This document shows positions 48,613-59,700 of a stretch of 64,000 bases of DNA, in pieces. The DNA is from Corylus avellana (lineage: Eukaryota; Streptophyta; Magnoliopsida; Fagales; Betulaceae). The notes under the pieces were generated by a model. It ran no database searches. It saw only the letters and a list, made by a program, of their open reading frames with translations, and was not told the origin of the DNA. The position numbers were made by a program, and so were the translations under genes. How positions within the stretch are numbered: the stretch's first letter is position 1; every line of letters begins with the position of its first letter. The stretch is taken from contig NC_081544.1 in the NCBI RefSeq assembly GCF_901000735.1, positions 20,473,410 to 20,537,409 on the forward strand. The letters are read 5' to 3'.

Positions 48613-49922
48613 CTAATTGCAATAACCGCGGCTTCCGAACATCTCCAGGCCAGACGCATGCAAATGTGAGCCTCTGCGTGGCATTGGATTGGTTTGCCAT
48701 CGTCTCCTCTTTGAGTTTGAGCATCCGGAATCTTCTCCGATCGACGGTCCACAGAACCAGGTAGGAGACTCGAATCCTTTGGCCATCTCTAAAAGCATGC
48801 TCTGTAGCTCCTCTATGCTATAATTTTTGTCCTGTGTTATAAAATGAACCAGACATTAACAAAAACCAAAATAATCTTCATTCCCTGTTTAAATTGGACA
48901 TAAATAATATCAGATTCCTACCTCTCTCCTTGTCTGGTCCATGAGAGACACCATTTCTTGCACAAAATCGTAGAAGCCCTGAAACAGAGTTCAATTCCCA
49001 AACAAATCACTATCTTGAGAAAGATTACAAATGCAACAGTTGAAACAGAGAAAGGCACGTTTCCGAAAATAACCACCTCATCTTCTTCCTCATCAGGGTC
49101 GTATAATCCAGCGTCGTACAGAGTCCTCTTCCTCTGGTCTGACAACACTGCTCCAATAAAAGAAAAAGGTTAAGAAAATTCCCACGGTCGCCTCCAATGG
49201 GGGTGCACATTAGGAAAGAAAATTACCTGAATAGGCTTCTTGAATCTGCTGGAATTTTCGTTTAGCTTCACCCAGAAGAGAAGGGGTCCTTGCCCATCTA
49301 TCCGGATGCCATTGCTGCACAAAAACAACAATCACACCCACTCAATACTTCAGATTTAACCCAAAAATCAAGAACAAAAGGGAGCAGAACGAAGTCCAAC
49401 CAAGACGCAGTCGTTTTTCCTTAAAACGAAAATCCGAGGCAGCGCTACTCACCATAGCAAGCTTGCGATAAGCCCGTCTTATTTCTTCAATAGAAGATTC
49501 CGTCCTAACACCAAGAATTCCATAATAAGATAGCCACTTCTTGTTAGCCTCCATCTCCGTCACAACCCCACCAATCTCAGCGCATCAAAAACCAATCCAG
49601 ATACCCAGAAACAAACCCAGAAAGTCGTCCTTGATTAATCTCAACCACGCTATTTCAAATTCAGGCTTAAGCATCAATTTCAGATGGACTCGGGCGTTGG
49701 AACTCGTAACGACGTCGAATGAATGTGATGTGAAAGCCAGTGCTGCTCGTTTTATAAGCGACGGCGAAGGCGGTCACGTATCGGGAGCTCTAGAAGCTTT
49801 TAACCCAAAATGAAATAAATATCGGAATGTTCCGGAAGAACTTCTTTTCGCAGACGTGAGACGTGGAATTTATTTGCTTTGTTGCGTGGAGGAGGTAGAT
49901 ATTTTGTGGCAGGGCTTGAGAT
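48383..49922. repeat. 1540-bp segment repeated at 51433-52972
   Basis: The whole segment recurs 3050 bases downstream with no difference that I could find, including introns. It stops exactly at the first N run here and starts exactly at the end of the second N run there. Confidence 0.95.
48613..49563 (-). CDS. J-domain (DnaJ-like) co-chaperone, small plant type
   Basis: Five exons on the minus strand: 49453-49563, 49227-49314, 49077-49147, 48922-48978, 48613-48831. Frames join to 181 residues. J-domain proteins stimulate the ATPase of Hsp70 through the HPD loop. Exon 1 encodes helices I-II ([26 protein letters not shown] shown in parts), exon 2 encodes QWHPDRW with HPD intact and the helix III stretch [12 protein letters not shown], exon 3 encodes [16 protein letters not shown] followed by an acidic EEEDE patch. 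The C-terminal part has [16 protein letters not shown] and [17 protein letters not shown], a layout seen in small plant J proteins, and ends Arg/Ser-rich. No signal or membrane segment is seen, so it is likely cytosolic or nuclear. The exon 3 donor (gag-gtggtt) is weak but required by the frame. An in-frame Met4 is an alternative start. Confidence 0.88.
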
Positions 49923-50022
49923 NNNNNNNNNNNNNNNNNNNNNNNNNNNNNNNNNNNNNNNNNNNNNNNNNNNNNNNNNNNNNNNNNNNNNNNNNNNNNN
50001 NNNNNNNNNNNNNNNNNNNNNN
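49923..50022. other. Assembly gap of 100 N
   Basis: Exactly 100 N, the conventional placeholder for a gap of unknown size. Confidence 1.
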
Positions 50023-51332
50023 ATGAAATATTTTTTAACTCATTTAAAATAGTGTCAAGTGTAAACAATTATTAATGACGTTAAGAATTTAATATTCCTT
50101 GCCACTATTTTAAATGAGTTAGAGGATATTTCTGTCAATTTTCAATATATAGAAGCCGCAGATTTTTTTTATCTGATAGGCTTTTGTTTCTCTGGATGTG
50201 TGCATGCATGTCAGCATGTGCATGGCTCTAATTTAAGCATATATAGTCAAGCACTAGACCAAAAATTCTACACATAAACTTAATTCAATCAATTTCTTAT
50301 TGAGAGAGAGAGAGAGAGAGACATTGGAAAAATCCTAGCTAGAAACCCATTCCACCCGCAAGGAAAAACTGAAGGCCCAGCTGGAAAGCGAGAGGTTGAG
50401 TGATTTTGACCCAAGTCATGAAGATTACCACATAGCACCACCTTATTGGTTGTACAAAGAGATAGGGCTAAGCCCCCTTTTTTCTTTTTTTCTTTTTTTA
50501 AATTTCGTTTTTCACAAAAAATTTAAACTACAAAAAAAAAAAAAAGGCTTTAGATTATGATTGATTGTACTAAACTACCAATTAAATGAAGGCACACACA
50601 ATTCTATATGGTGGAGTTGGCTTATTGGTTTGTCATAAAAGAAAGGGTCCAGATTCCAAAAGAACCCTAGCTCCTCTTGTTAATTTCCAAGGAGATCTGA
50701 ATTGGAAAAGGTACAAATGTTTAATTTCCAGGTGGGACTTTTTCTCATAAATTTTCATTGTGTCGGTGGAAAGGTAATCTATCTTGTTTCAATTTTCAGT
50801 GTAAAAAGGATCACTTTCCTAATTATTTTGACTTGAGTGTGCGCAGTGGTTATAGCTACCCATTAAACATTTGGTCCCTTTTCTTGTTTCCCTTTTGATC
50901 AAATTAATTATTTGGTCAAGATTCTCAAGTTCAACCACCTACACACAAAAAAAACCATCTTAGCCTAATCAATCTCCAACAGCTGTCTCAGCTTGTCACT
51001 GTTCTACCTCTTTTCTCCTAATCAATAAAATGTTTCCTTGCCATTGAAAAAAGAAATTCATAAATATATATATTTCCCTTTTTCTTTTCTTTCATTGGAA
51101 GGGACAGATAGATAGACAGAGAGAGAGTAAAGAGTGTTTCCCAAATATATTAAAAAATTAAAAGAAAAAAAAAAAAAAACTTTCCTTTTCCCTTTTTCTT
51201 TTTCTTTTTCTTTTCATTTTCCCTTTCTTTTTCTTTGCTTCCAAAAGTTACTTTATCCATCATTTCCCAAATACTTAGAAGTTAGAACCTCCGATGAAAC
51301 TTTCTTGCATCTTTCAATCCTTTACATCAATT
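50023..51332. repeat. Near-copy of 41653-42967, isolated between two gaps
   Basis: Runs from atgaaatatttt to tttacatcaatt, co-linear with 41653-42967, and is cut off by N on both sides. It has no flanking unique sequence of its own. The simplest reading is an alternative-haplotype contig placed here by scaffolding. Confidence 0.92.
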
Positions 51333-51432
51333 NNNNNNNNNNNNNNNNNNNNNNNNNNNNNNNNNNNNNNNNNNNNNNNNNNNNNNNNNNNNNNNNNNNN
51401 NNNNNNNNNNNNNNNNNNNNNNNNNNNNNNNN
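51333..51432. other. Assembly gap of 100 N
   Basis: Exactly 100 N, placeholder gap. Confidence 1.
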
Positions 51433-51662
51433 GCCAACGCCCAGTCATTGACCCAATACCATAATCTCAGTAAAGGCCCATAATAGAGAGAGAGAGAACA
51501 TTAAGCCCAAACTCTAAATCACTAAAATTTTGTATCCACAGGAAGACAAGAGTGCATACAAAGGTTCATCAAAGAAACCATGCCCTACAAGTCTACATAC
51601 AACCAATGCAAATTGTTACCACTCAAACACCTCAATCCTCTCTGCATTATTCTCTCCTTTCG

Positions 51663-52613
51663 CTAATTGCAATAACCGCGGCTTCCGAACATCTCCAGGC
51701 CAGACGCATGCAAATGTGAGCCTCTGCGTGGCATTGGATTGGTTTGCCATCGTCTCCTCTTTGAGTTTGAGCATCCGGAATCTTCTCCGATCGACGGTCC
51801 ACAGAACCAGGTAGGAGACTCGAATCCTTTGGCCATCTCTAAAAGCATGCTCTGTAGCTCCTCTATGCTATAATTTTTGTCCTGTGTTATAAAATGAACC
51901 AGACATTAACAAAAACCAAAATAATCTTCATTCCCTGTTTAAATTGGACATAAATAATATCAGATTCCTACCTCTCTCCTTGTCTGGTCCATGAGAGACA
52001 CCATTTCTTGCACAAAATCGTAGAAGCCCTGAAACAGAGTTCAATTCCCAAACAAATCACTATCTTGAGAAAGATTACAAATGCAACAGTTGAAACAGAG
52101 AAAGGCACGTTTCCGAAAATAACCACCTCATCTTCTTCCTCATCAGGGTCGTATAATCCAGCGTCGTACAGAGTCCTCTTCCTCTGGTCTGACAACACTG
52201 CTCCAATAAAAGAAAAAGGTTAAGAAAATTCCCACGGTCGCCTCCAATGGGGGTGCACATTAGGAAAGAAAATTACCTGAATAGGCTTCTTGAATCTGCT
52301 GGAATTTTCGTTTAGCTTCACCCAGAAGAGAAGGGGTCCTTGCCCATCTATCCGGATGCCATTGCTGCACAAAAACAACAATCACACCCACTCAATACTT
52401 CAGATTTAACCCAAAAATCAAGAACAAAAGGGAGCAGAACGAAGTCCAACCAAGACGCAGTCGTTTTTCCTTAAAACGAAAATCCGAGGCAGCGCTACTC
52501 ACCATAGCAAGCTTGCGATAAGCCCGTCTTATTTCTTCAATAGAAGATTCCGTCCTAACACCAAGAATTCCATAATAAGATAGCCACTTCTTGTTAGCCT
52601 CCATCTCCGTCAC
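51663..52613 (-). CDS. Second copy of the J-domain gene, probably an assembly duplicate
   Basis: Exons at 52503-52613, 52277-52364, 52127-52197, 51972-52028 and 51663-51881 repeat the gene at 48613-49563 exon for exon with the same introns. Identity through introns and flanks and the position of the gap edges at the copy edges argue for one real locus. The coding content is the same 181-residue J-domain protein. Confidence 0.85.
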
Positions 52614-52996
52614 AACCCCACCAATCTCAGCGCATCAAAAACCAATCCAGATACCCAGAAACAAACCCAGAAAGTCGTCCTTGATTAATCTCAACCACGC
52701 TATTTCAAATTCAGGCTTAAGCATCAATTTCAGATGGACTCGGGCGTTGGAACTCGTAACGACGTCGAATGAATGTGATGTGAAAGCCAGTGCTGCTCGT
52801 TTTATAAGCGACGGCGAAGGCGGTCACGTATCGGGAGCTCTAGAAGCTTTTAACCCAAAATGAAATAAATATCGGAATGTTCCGGAAGAACTTCTTTTCG
52901 CAGACGTGAGACGTGGAATTTATTTGCTTTGTTGCGTGGAGGAGGTAGATATTTTGTGGCAGGGCTTGAGATAGTCTGCGTAGAGGCTTCTAGTGC

Positions 52997-55900
52997 CCTT
53001 TTTTTTTTCTTTTTTTTTCTTTTTTTTAAGTATATAAGAAAGCAACAAACAGGAAAAGAAAAAACTATAAACTAGAAAAGCAATAAAAAGTATGTAGGAT
53101 ACTTCCTACTGGCAATAAGAATCGAGCTAAAAGAAGAAAAGTGACAGGAAATGCAACCAAAAAATTTTCTGGCCATGGCCCAATGTGCCATATAACGGGC
53201 GCAGATGTTTGCACTTCTAGTAACTTTCCTAACTTCCCAAAAAAGAAGATGCTGGGATAGAGTCAATGGTATCTGAAATAATGGAAGAAATCCTCCAATC
53301 AAGAGAGAGAGCGGGCTGCTAGAGAGCCAGAATGACAACTTGGGAATCGCCTTCTATAATAAATTTACCAATATGAAGTGAAGTAGCTAGAGAAACTGCC
53401 AATTGAACTGCAAGAGCTTCCCCATAACTAGCCGGACTAATTTGAGAGAGAGTCCGAATAATAGCGTCATTTGAATCTTGACAGACCGTTGCTTGAACAA
53501 AAAAGGAATCTCTAATGGCTGTATCAAAGTTAATCTTAAACCAAGTCACAGATGGAGGAGTCCAAGTTTCTTCTGTGAGAGAAGACCTAATATTCCATGC
53601 ATGAAAATGTTCCAAAGTAATTCTGTTGATATGAGTAGAGATGGAACGCGCATCAACAATTTTCCCAACGTGATAGGCTTTGTTGTGATAGAACCATAAA
53701 AGATCACACATGCTATAGAAGCAAAGAGCTGGAATTTATGATGATCAGTTGGTGGAATGGCTAGAGATATACCATGAGAAATAATCACATTTATCCAATC
53801 AACCATGTTTGAGAAATTTAGAGCAGAAGAGTCAAGAGCCCAAAAAGAATTCCGCCATACAACTCGAGCAAAGATGCAATTGAAAAATAGATGTTGCAGC
53901 GAATCCAAAGCAAATTTGCATAAAGGGCAATGGTTTAAGGAGTTATTTGTGGAAAATAACTCATCCAATCTAGCTCTTGTTGGGAGAATATTCTAAGCAA
54001 TTTTCCAGAGAAAAAGCCTTAACCAATCATTCAGATTTAACTTCCAAATAGATTTCCAAAAAGAGGAGGGAACCTGAATAGAAACGGGGAGAGAACGAGC
54101 ATTAATAATGGAGAGATAAGCCGAATTTGAAGAAAATTTTCCTGAGCAAGAAGGAGTCCAGAGATATTGTGGTATTAGATTCAAGGAGATTTTAATCTTC
54201 AAAATTTCTTCAACAGTGGCTTGGTCGAATATAGCTGAGATCGTAGACAGATTCCATTGCAATGGAGATTGTTGAAGCAGGTCAGAAGTACGCAAAGAAG
54301 GCTGAATTCTATTATAAGGAAACCTTGGAACTGGTTTGAAGTCTTTCATAGTGGGAATCCAAGCAGAAGTCCATATAGGAAGTGATGATGTTTTTGCTAC
54401 CTAAAGGCAAGCTCCAAAAAGCAAGAGAGGCTTGCTCTTTTGAATTCCTTTCTATAACCATGAAGCTAAGGGTGTGATTGGTGAAGAGAAGAAGTTTCCA
54501 TATTTAATATACTTCGCCAAGAGTTGCCGAACCCAAAGAGAGTCAAAGTTTGAAAGTATTTTCCAACCAAGTTTAGCAATCAGAGCAAGATTGACATCTT
54601 TCATTAGCCTAAAACCCAAACCACCTGCCTGACGGGGTAAGCAAATTGAACTCCAAGATTTTAGAGAGAGATTTTGAGATTTACCTTTTGGGAATCCCCA
54701 CCAAAAATCCTTAAAGATTTTATCTAGCTTATGGCAAATGGTATCTAGGAGAAGAAAAGTACCCATCACATAAGAAGGAATAGTAGACGCTGTAGATTTA
54801 ATAAGCACAGATCTTCCCGCTTGAGACAGAGTTTTAGTACGCCAACCATCAACTTTACCCACAACCCTATCTAATAAAAACTGAAAGTTCGTTGATTTCA
54901 AACGACTCATGAGAAAAGGAAGCCCTAGATAGATAGCCGCAAAAGTTGATGGTTTAAACGGAAGAATATTATTGATGCCTATCCGAGTGGTAGCTGTCGT
55001 ATTTTTGCTGAAATGAATAAAGGATTTTGAGATGTTAACCTTTTGACCAGACCAGCTGCAATATTGATCTAGACAGGATTAGATTGGAGATGCTTCAGTG
55101 GAAGTGGCTTTAGCAAAAACGATCAAATCATCAGCAAATAAAAGATGGGTAATAGGAGCATAAGAACGACCGATCCAAATTCCTTTGAGTAAGCCCAGAG
55201 ATTCTTGTTAATGAAAAAGTCGCGAAATAACTTCAGTACCCAGAATAAAAAGAAAAGGAGATAAAGGATCTCCTTGTCGTAAACCTCTAGCTGGAGCGAA
55301 GAACCCAAAAGGACTGCCATTAATCATTATGGAGAATGTCATGGAAGATATATAGATACGAATCCAATTTATCTAAAGTGGGTGAAAGCTCAACTTGGAT
55401 AAAATAGCTAGATGAAATTCCATTCCATCCAGTCAAAAACTTTCTCTATATCAATCTTAACCGCCATGAGACCACCTCGTCCTTGTGTTGATTTAAGAGT
55501 GTGAAGGAGCTCATGAGCTAAAATAGAATTATCTTGAATATTTCTTGCAGGCACAAATACAGATTGATAATGAGAGATTATACTAGGAAGCAAAGATTTA
55601 AACCTATTAGCCAAAATCTTGGAGATAATCTTGTAAATGATATTGCAGACTAATAGGCCTAAAGTGATTCACGGAAAAATGACCAAGCTGCTTCGGAACA
55701 AAAGCAATAAAAGTATGATTTTGTTCATTCAAAAGATGATTGTGTGAAAAGAAATCCCATATACATTGGAGAACCATCTCTTTCACAATATGCCAATATT
55801 TCTTATAGAAAAGAGCAGTAAAGCCATCGGGTCCAGGGGCTTTGGTTGACTAAATACTGGAAAGAGCAGTATAGATTTCTTGTTCTAAAGGAATATTGCA

Positions 55901-57068
55901 TAACATTTGATTTTCCTCTTCTGAAATAACACTATCAAATAAAGATAGCATGTCATCAGAAATAATAGGGCTTGAAGAGGAGAATAATGTTTTGAAATGA
56001 TTCGTGAAGCAATTCCCAATAGCATTATGATCAGAAATCCAAGTACCGGAATGGACCTTGAGGAAATTTATAGCATTGCGCCTTCGCTTTATGAGAGTAG
56101 AGGTATGAAAAAATTTGGTATTTAAATCTTTGCAGGTCAACCAAATTTCACGAGACTTATTTTTCCAAAGAATTTCTTTTTTTCCCAAAAGATCATTGAG
56201 CACTTTCTTAAGCGACAACTCCTCAAAATGATCCTAAAGCGAAGGAGAAGCTTGTTGGATAACATCCAGCTTTCCAAGAGTTGCTGTAATAATTTTTTGT
56301 ATGTTACCAAAGTGCATTATATTCCAACTTTTGAGAGTAACTTTTGTAGATTTCAAACGTTTAGATAAAATGAAAGCTGGAGAATCATTCGAGACATAAT
56401 CCAAAGCCATAGCTATAACTGATTCACAAGATGGATCTCTAGTTCAAAATTTTTCAAATCTAAATGGACGAGGTAACGTGGAAGAATCCATAGAAGTGTT
56501 TAGCAATAGAGAATTATGATCAGAAGCATGCATAGGCAAATGGCGAAGAGAGAAAGCTGGAAATTGATGAATCCAATTAGTAGAAGCAATACCTCTATCC
56601 AATCGTTCTTTAATATTGTGATGACCCTGTCTATTATTAGACCATGTGAATGGATTACCAAAAAAACCTAAATCAACCATGCCGTATGAATCCATAAAAG
56701 AGTGAAAAAAAAAAAATCATTGGAAGAACTAGCAAACGGGCGTCCACCTTGTTTTTCCGATTGATTCAAAATCATATTGAAGTCTCCAATACACAACCAA
56801 GCCTCAAAAAAATATTTACCCACAGTATCTAGAGGTTCCCATAATTTAAATTTATGAGTACTATAAGGAGAGCTATATATACAAGACAATATCCAAGATT
56901 TATGAGGAGGATCAGAGTAGCACCAAGCACTTATTGTATTTATATTGGAAAGAAAATATTCAAGTTCAATACCAAAACGCCTAGCTAACAAAAGTCCTCC
57001 TCTAGAGCCAGAAGGAGGAACATGGAACATCAAAAAGAAACCAAGCCTATTCAGTATAATAGTAGCAT
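52997..57068 (-). mobile_element. Decayed L1-type LINE with a C-terminal RNase H domain
   Basis: On the minus strand, broken frames give ORF2 in order: endonuclease (57033-56444; CIGDFNMIL, GNPFTWSNN, HASDHNSLL), linker (56218-55850), reverse transcriptase (about 55860-54450; RQGDPLSPFLF near 55280, FADDL near 55130), zinc-binding zf-RVT part (about 54350-53750; CPLCKFALDSLQHLFFNC) and an RNase H-like domain (about 53620-53270; KINFDTAIRD, GEALAVQLAV, IEGDSQ). ORF1 is absent, so it is 5'-truncated in the endonuclease. The 3' end is an A-rich tail (T-rich on plus, 52999-53027). Candidate target duplication: gcacgagaa and gcactagaa on the minus strand (57069-57077 and 52988-52996), one mismatch. 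Many stops make it inactive. Confidence 0.92.
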
Positions 57069-57077
57069 TTCTCGTGC

Positions 57078-58181
57078 TTTGAGTTTAGGATGGACGAAGT
57101 CAGGGAGACCCACCTGTCCGTTGTGGACGTCGATGCCCATTTGAGGGAATCTTTGACGCGTGTATTTTTCTGGTAAAGGTTCGGACACGTGTGCATTAGG
57201 GGACCCTTCATTAACAGCTTTGCTAAAAAAATGTGGAGTTGGTCAAACTTCGAATTACTTCGTTCAGATAAACCCTTTTGATTTCGTTCACAGCTTCACC
57301 CGTTTGTTTCCTCCTATAGTGTTTTTTTTTCTCTCAATTATGTGTTGCTCAAAAAAAAAAAAAACCAAATCTCTTGATTATGAACTATATTTGATAGGTC
57401 CAGAACAAGCCTGGGACGGACCAGACAAAAGACCCAACATTCGAAGCAAAGATCTCCTGAGGCCCAGAGGCCACAAAGGCCCAACAGAGCCCATCCACAC
57501 TTAGGCCCAAAAAGGCCCAAGGAAATCACCAACGCAAGAGCCCAAGAGATACCCAGAGACCACATACAAATACAGCCTACATTTTACCTCTTTATTCTGT
57601 AACTATTCTATTAAAGATTTTTTTTAACAATCATATTTTTTATAATACTTTTTGAAAATTTATCTTTTTTTTAATGTCATAGAGGACGGTGTAGCTAGTC
57701 GAGTTGTGTTTTTGGCGATGACCCAACCAGAAAATCACTTGAGAGTTGATTCCCCAATTTTACTTGCCTAGATGGTGGTGGCCGGCCACCTAATTTTTTA
57801 ATTATTTTATTTAAACTTTTTTTTTTATTTGATTTTAATTTTTAATTTATTTCTATTTTGATTTTCTTTGTAAAATTTAAATAATATTTTAGTATTTAAT
57901 TTATAGTGGGACGTGTGGGATAGAAAATAGAAATGGACGGCTAAGATTGAGAATATGAGACTCATATTCTCCCAATAATGGGGGGATTGGGATCCTGATC
58001 CATCGAGGGATGTACTTTGAGTTCCAAATCCTCGCTTCCAGTGTTGTAGAACAAGGAGGCTGAAAACCTGAAGAATTAGCGCTTGAAACTTGAAACCAAA
58101 ACAACAACCCTTCTGACAAGAAAACATTACATGGTTTGTTTGACAAGAAAAGAGAACAAAAGTAATTGGATAACTCCTTTG
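57078..58181. other. Intergenic region upstream of the SMP-30-like gene
   Basis: Holds a poly-A tract (57351-57365), a cluster of aggcccaa words (57459-57540), and T-rich A/T DNA to about 57900. No ORF of note. Confidence 0.5.
57459..57541. promoter_or_regulatory. Cluster of ggccca (site II-like) motifs
   Basis: The word ggccca occurs five times in about 80 bases (around 57458, 57476, 57505, 57514, with gagccca variants between). ggccca/tgggcc is the site II element bound by TCP factors in plants, but the cluster is over 650 bases from the next start codon and may belong to a transposon fragment. Confidence 0.35.
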
Positions 58182-58189
58182 TATAAATA
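58182..58189 (+). promoter_or_regulatory. TATA box of the SMP-30-like gene
   Basis: tataaata, a perfect plant TATA word, 20 bases before the first in-frame ATG (58202) and 38 before the second (58220). Because transcription normally starts about 30 bases downstream of TATA, this spacing favours the second or third ATG. Confidence 0.55.
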
Positions 58190-58201
58190 ATATCCTCCCT
58201 A

Positions 58202-59329
58202 TTGCATCCCACCATCACCATGTCTCCAATCATGTCTTCTCCATTCCTAGTCATCATCTTCCTCTTCGTCTTCCTTCTGGTCGGCCCCGTGTCACTGATC
58301 CTCGCCAGAAACCCCCATTCCATCAGCTTCCGATCCCCCAATCTCTACCCGGAGGGCCTCGCGTGGGACCCCTCCGCCCAGCACTTCCTCGTGGGCTCCA
58401 TTCGCAACCGCACGATCGCCGCCGTGTCCGACGCGGGGGTCGTCGAGACCTTAATCTCAGACTCCTCCCTCCCCGAAAACGTCACTGTTCTGGGCCTCGC
58501 TGTGGACTCCGCCAACCACCGTCTTCTCGCCGTTATCCACGCCGCGGACCCACTACCCCACTTCGATGCCCTCGCCGCCTACGACCTCCGCTCAGGCAAC
58601 CGCCTCTTCCTCTCTCTTCTCCCATCCGATGAAGCCGCCGGCGGCACACGTCAGATCGCGAACGACGTCACCGTGGACTTCAAGGGCAACGCCTACGTCA
58701 CCAACGCGGCCGGAAACTACATCTGGAAAGTCAACGCCGACGGAGAAGCTTCCATCTTCTCTAGATCGCGGGCCTTCACGGCCCATCCCGTGGACCGCGA
58801 CTCACCGTTCAGCTACTGCGGGCTCAACGGGATTGCTTACGTCAGCAAGGGTTACCTCCTTGTGGTGCAGACGAATACGGGGAAGATGTTCAAGGTTGAC
58901 GACGAAGACGGGACGGCCAGGCTGGTGTTGTTGAACGAGGATTTGACTCTGGCGGATGGGATCGCGATCCGGAGCGACGGCGTCGTTTTGGTGGTGTCCC
59001 AGAATAAGCTGTGGTTTCTGAAGAGTCAGGATAGTTGGGGGGAGGGAGTGGTATTTGACAAAATTGACCTTGATAGCGAGGGGTTTCCTACTTCGGTGGT
59101 AGTGGGAGCGGAGGACAGGGTGTACGTGTTAAATGGGCATGTGTTGGAGGGTATGATGGGGAATGTGGAGAGGGAGAGGTTTAGCATAGTGGAGGTGAGG
59201 TCGGAGAAGGAGAGTGGGGAAGAGAAAATTTGGGTGTATTTGCTGATAGGGTTCGGTTTTGCTTACTTCTTGTTCTGGAGATTTCAGATGCGCCAGCTTG
59301 TTTCCAACTTGGACAAAAAGACCAATTAA
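58202..59329 (+). CDS. SMP-30/gluconolactonase-like beta-propeller protein, membrane-tethered
   Basis: One intronless frame of 375 codons from the first ATG; starts at 58220 (Met7) or 58232 (Met11) are more likely in view of the TATA box. Residues about 12-36 form a signal peptide or anchor (FLVIIFLFVFLLVGPVSLILA). The rest has the repeated strand pattern of an SMP-30/NHL-like six-bladed propeller: YPEGLAWDPSAQHFLVGSI, VLGLAVDSANHRLLAVI, ANDVTVDFKGNAYVTNA, YCGLNGIAYVSKGYLLVVQT, LADGIAIRSDGVVLVVS. Residues about 343-359 (IWVYLLIGFGFAYFLFW) are a transmembrane segment followed by a short basic tail. Plant relatives are annotated as calcium-dependent phosphotriesterase superfamily; the substrate is not known. 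Strictosidine synthase is a distant relative, but the protein is not the alkaloid enzyme on this evidence. The coding region is GC-rich early and loses GC towards the 3' end. Confidence 0.88.
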   Translation: MHPTITMSPIMSSPFLVIIFLFVFLLVGPVSLILARNPHSISFRSPNLYPEGLAWDPSAQHFLVGSIRNRTIAAVSDAGVVETLISDSSLPENVTVLGLAVDSANHRLLAVIHAADPLPHFDALAAYDLRSGNRLFLSLLPSDEAAGGTRQIANDVTVDFKGNAYVTNAAGNYIWKVNADGEASIFSRSRAFTAHPVDRDSPFSYCGLNGIAYVSKGYLLVVQTNTGKMFKVDDEDGTARLVLLNEDLTLADGIAIRSDGVVLVVSQNKLWFLKSQDSWGEGVVFDKIDLDSEGFPTSVVVGAEDRVYVLNGHVLEGMMGNVERERFSIVEVRSEKESGEEKIWVYLLIGFGFAYFLFWRFQMRQLVSNLDKKTN

Positions 59330-59700
59330 GTTTTGCTTTTTTAACTCTCTTGAGTGAAAGTTTTTGTTGAATCAATGAAGTTTGTTTTTGTCTTTACTAT
59401 CAGAATTCTAATAAAAGCAGAATGGGTTTTACTTGGACTCCAAAAGGTGTTTCCTTCTCTGGAAATTACGAAATGGGTTTTTACTGCCATTTATTTCGAC
59501 ACAACTCCATCAACACTTGGAAGATAATCAACAACACAAACGTGACAGAGGAAGAGATAAGATAAAGATGCACAAAAAGATGATGAAGAAGATAAAGATA
59601 GAGCTTAAGATCACTTACAAGATGTATCTTGTAAATAGTAGAAGCCAAATATGTCTTGTAATACAGCTTTCACAAACGTGTACCAACTCTACTCTTTGTA
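59330..59700. other. 3' UTR and flank of the SMP-30-like gene
   Basis: Contains aataaaag (about 59408), a likely polyadenylation signal, about 80 bases after the stop codon. From about 59560 the A-rich sequence may already be part of the copia relic's LTR. Confidence 0.5.

Noticed and set aside
51663..52613. A tandemly duplicated J-domain gene as real biology
   Set aside because: Copy edges coincide with N gaps and introns show no divergence.
58363..58934. Arg/Pro-rich overlapping frames in the SMP-30-like gene
   Set aside because: Caused by the high GC of the real frame; no conserved features.
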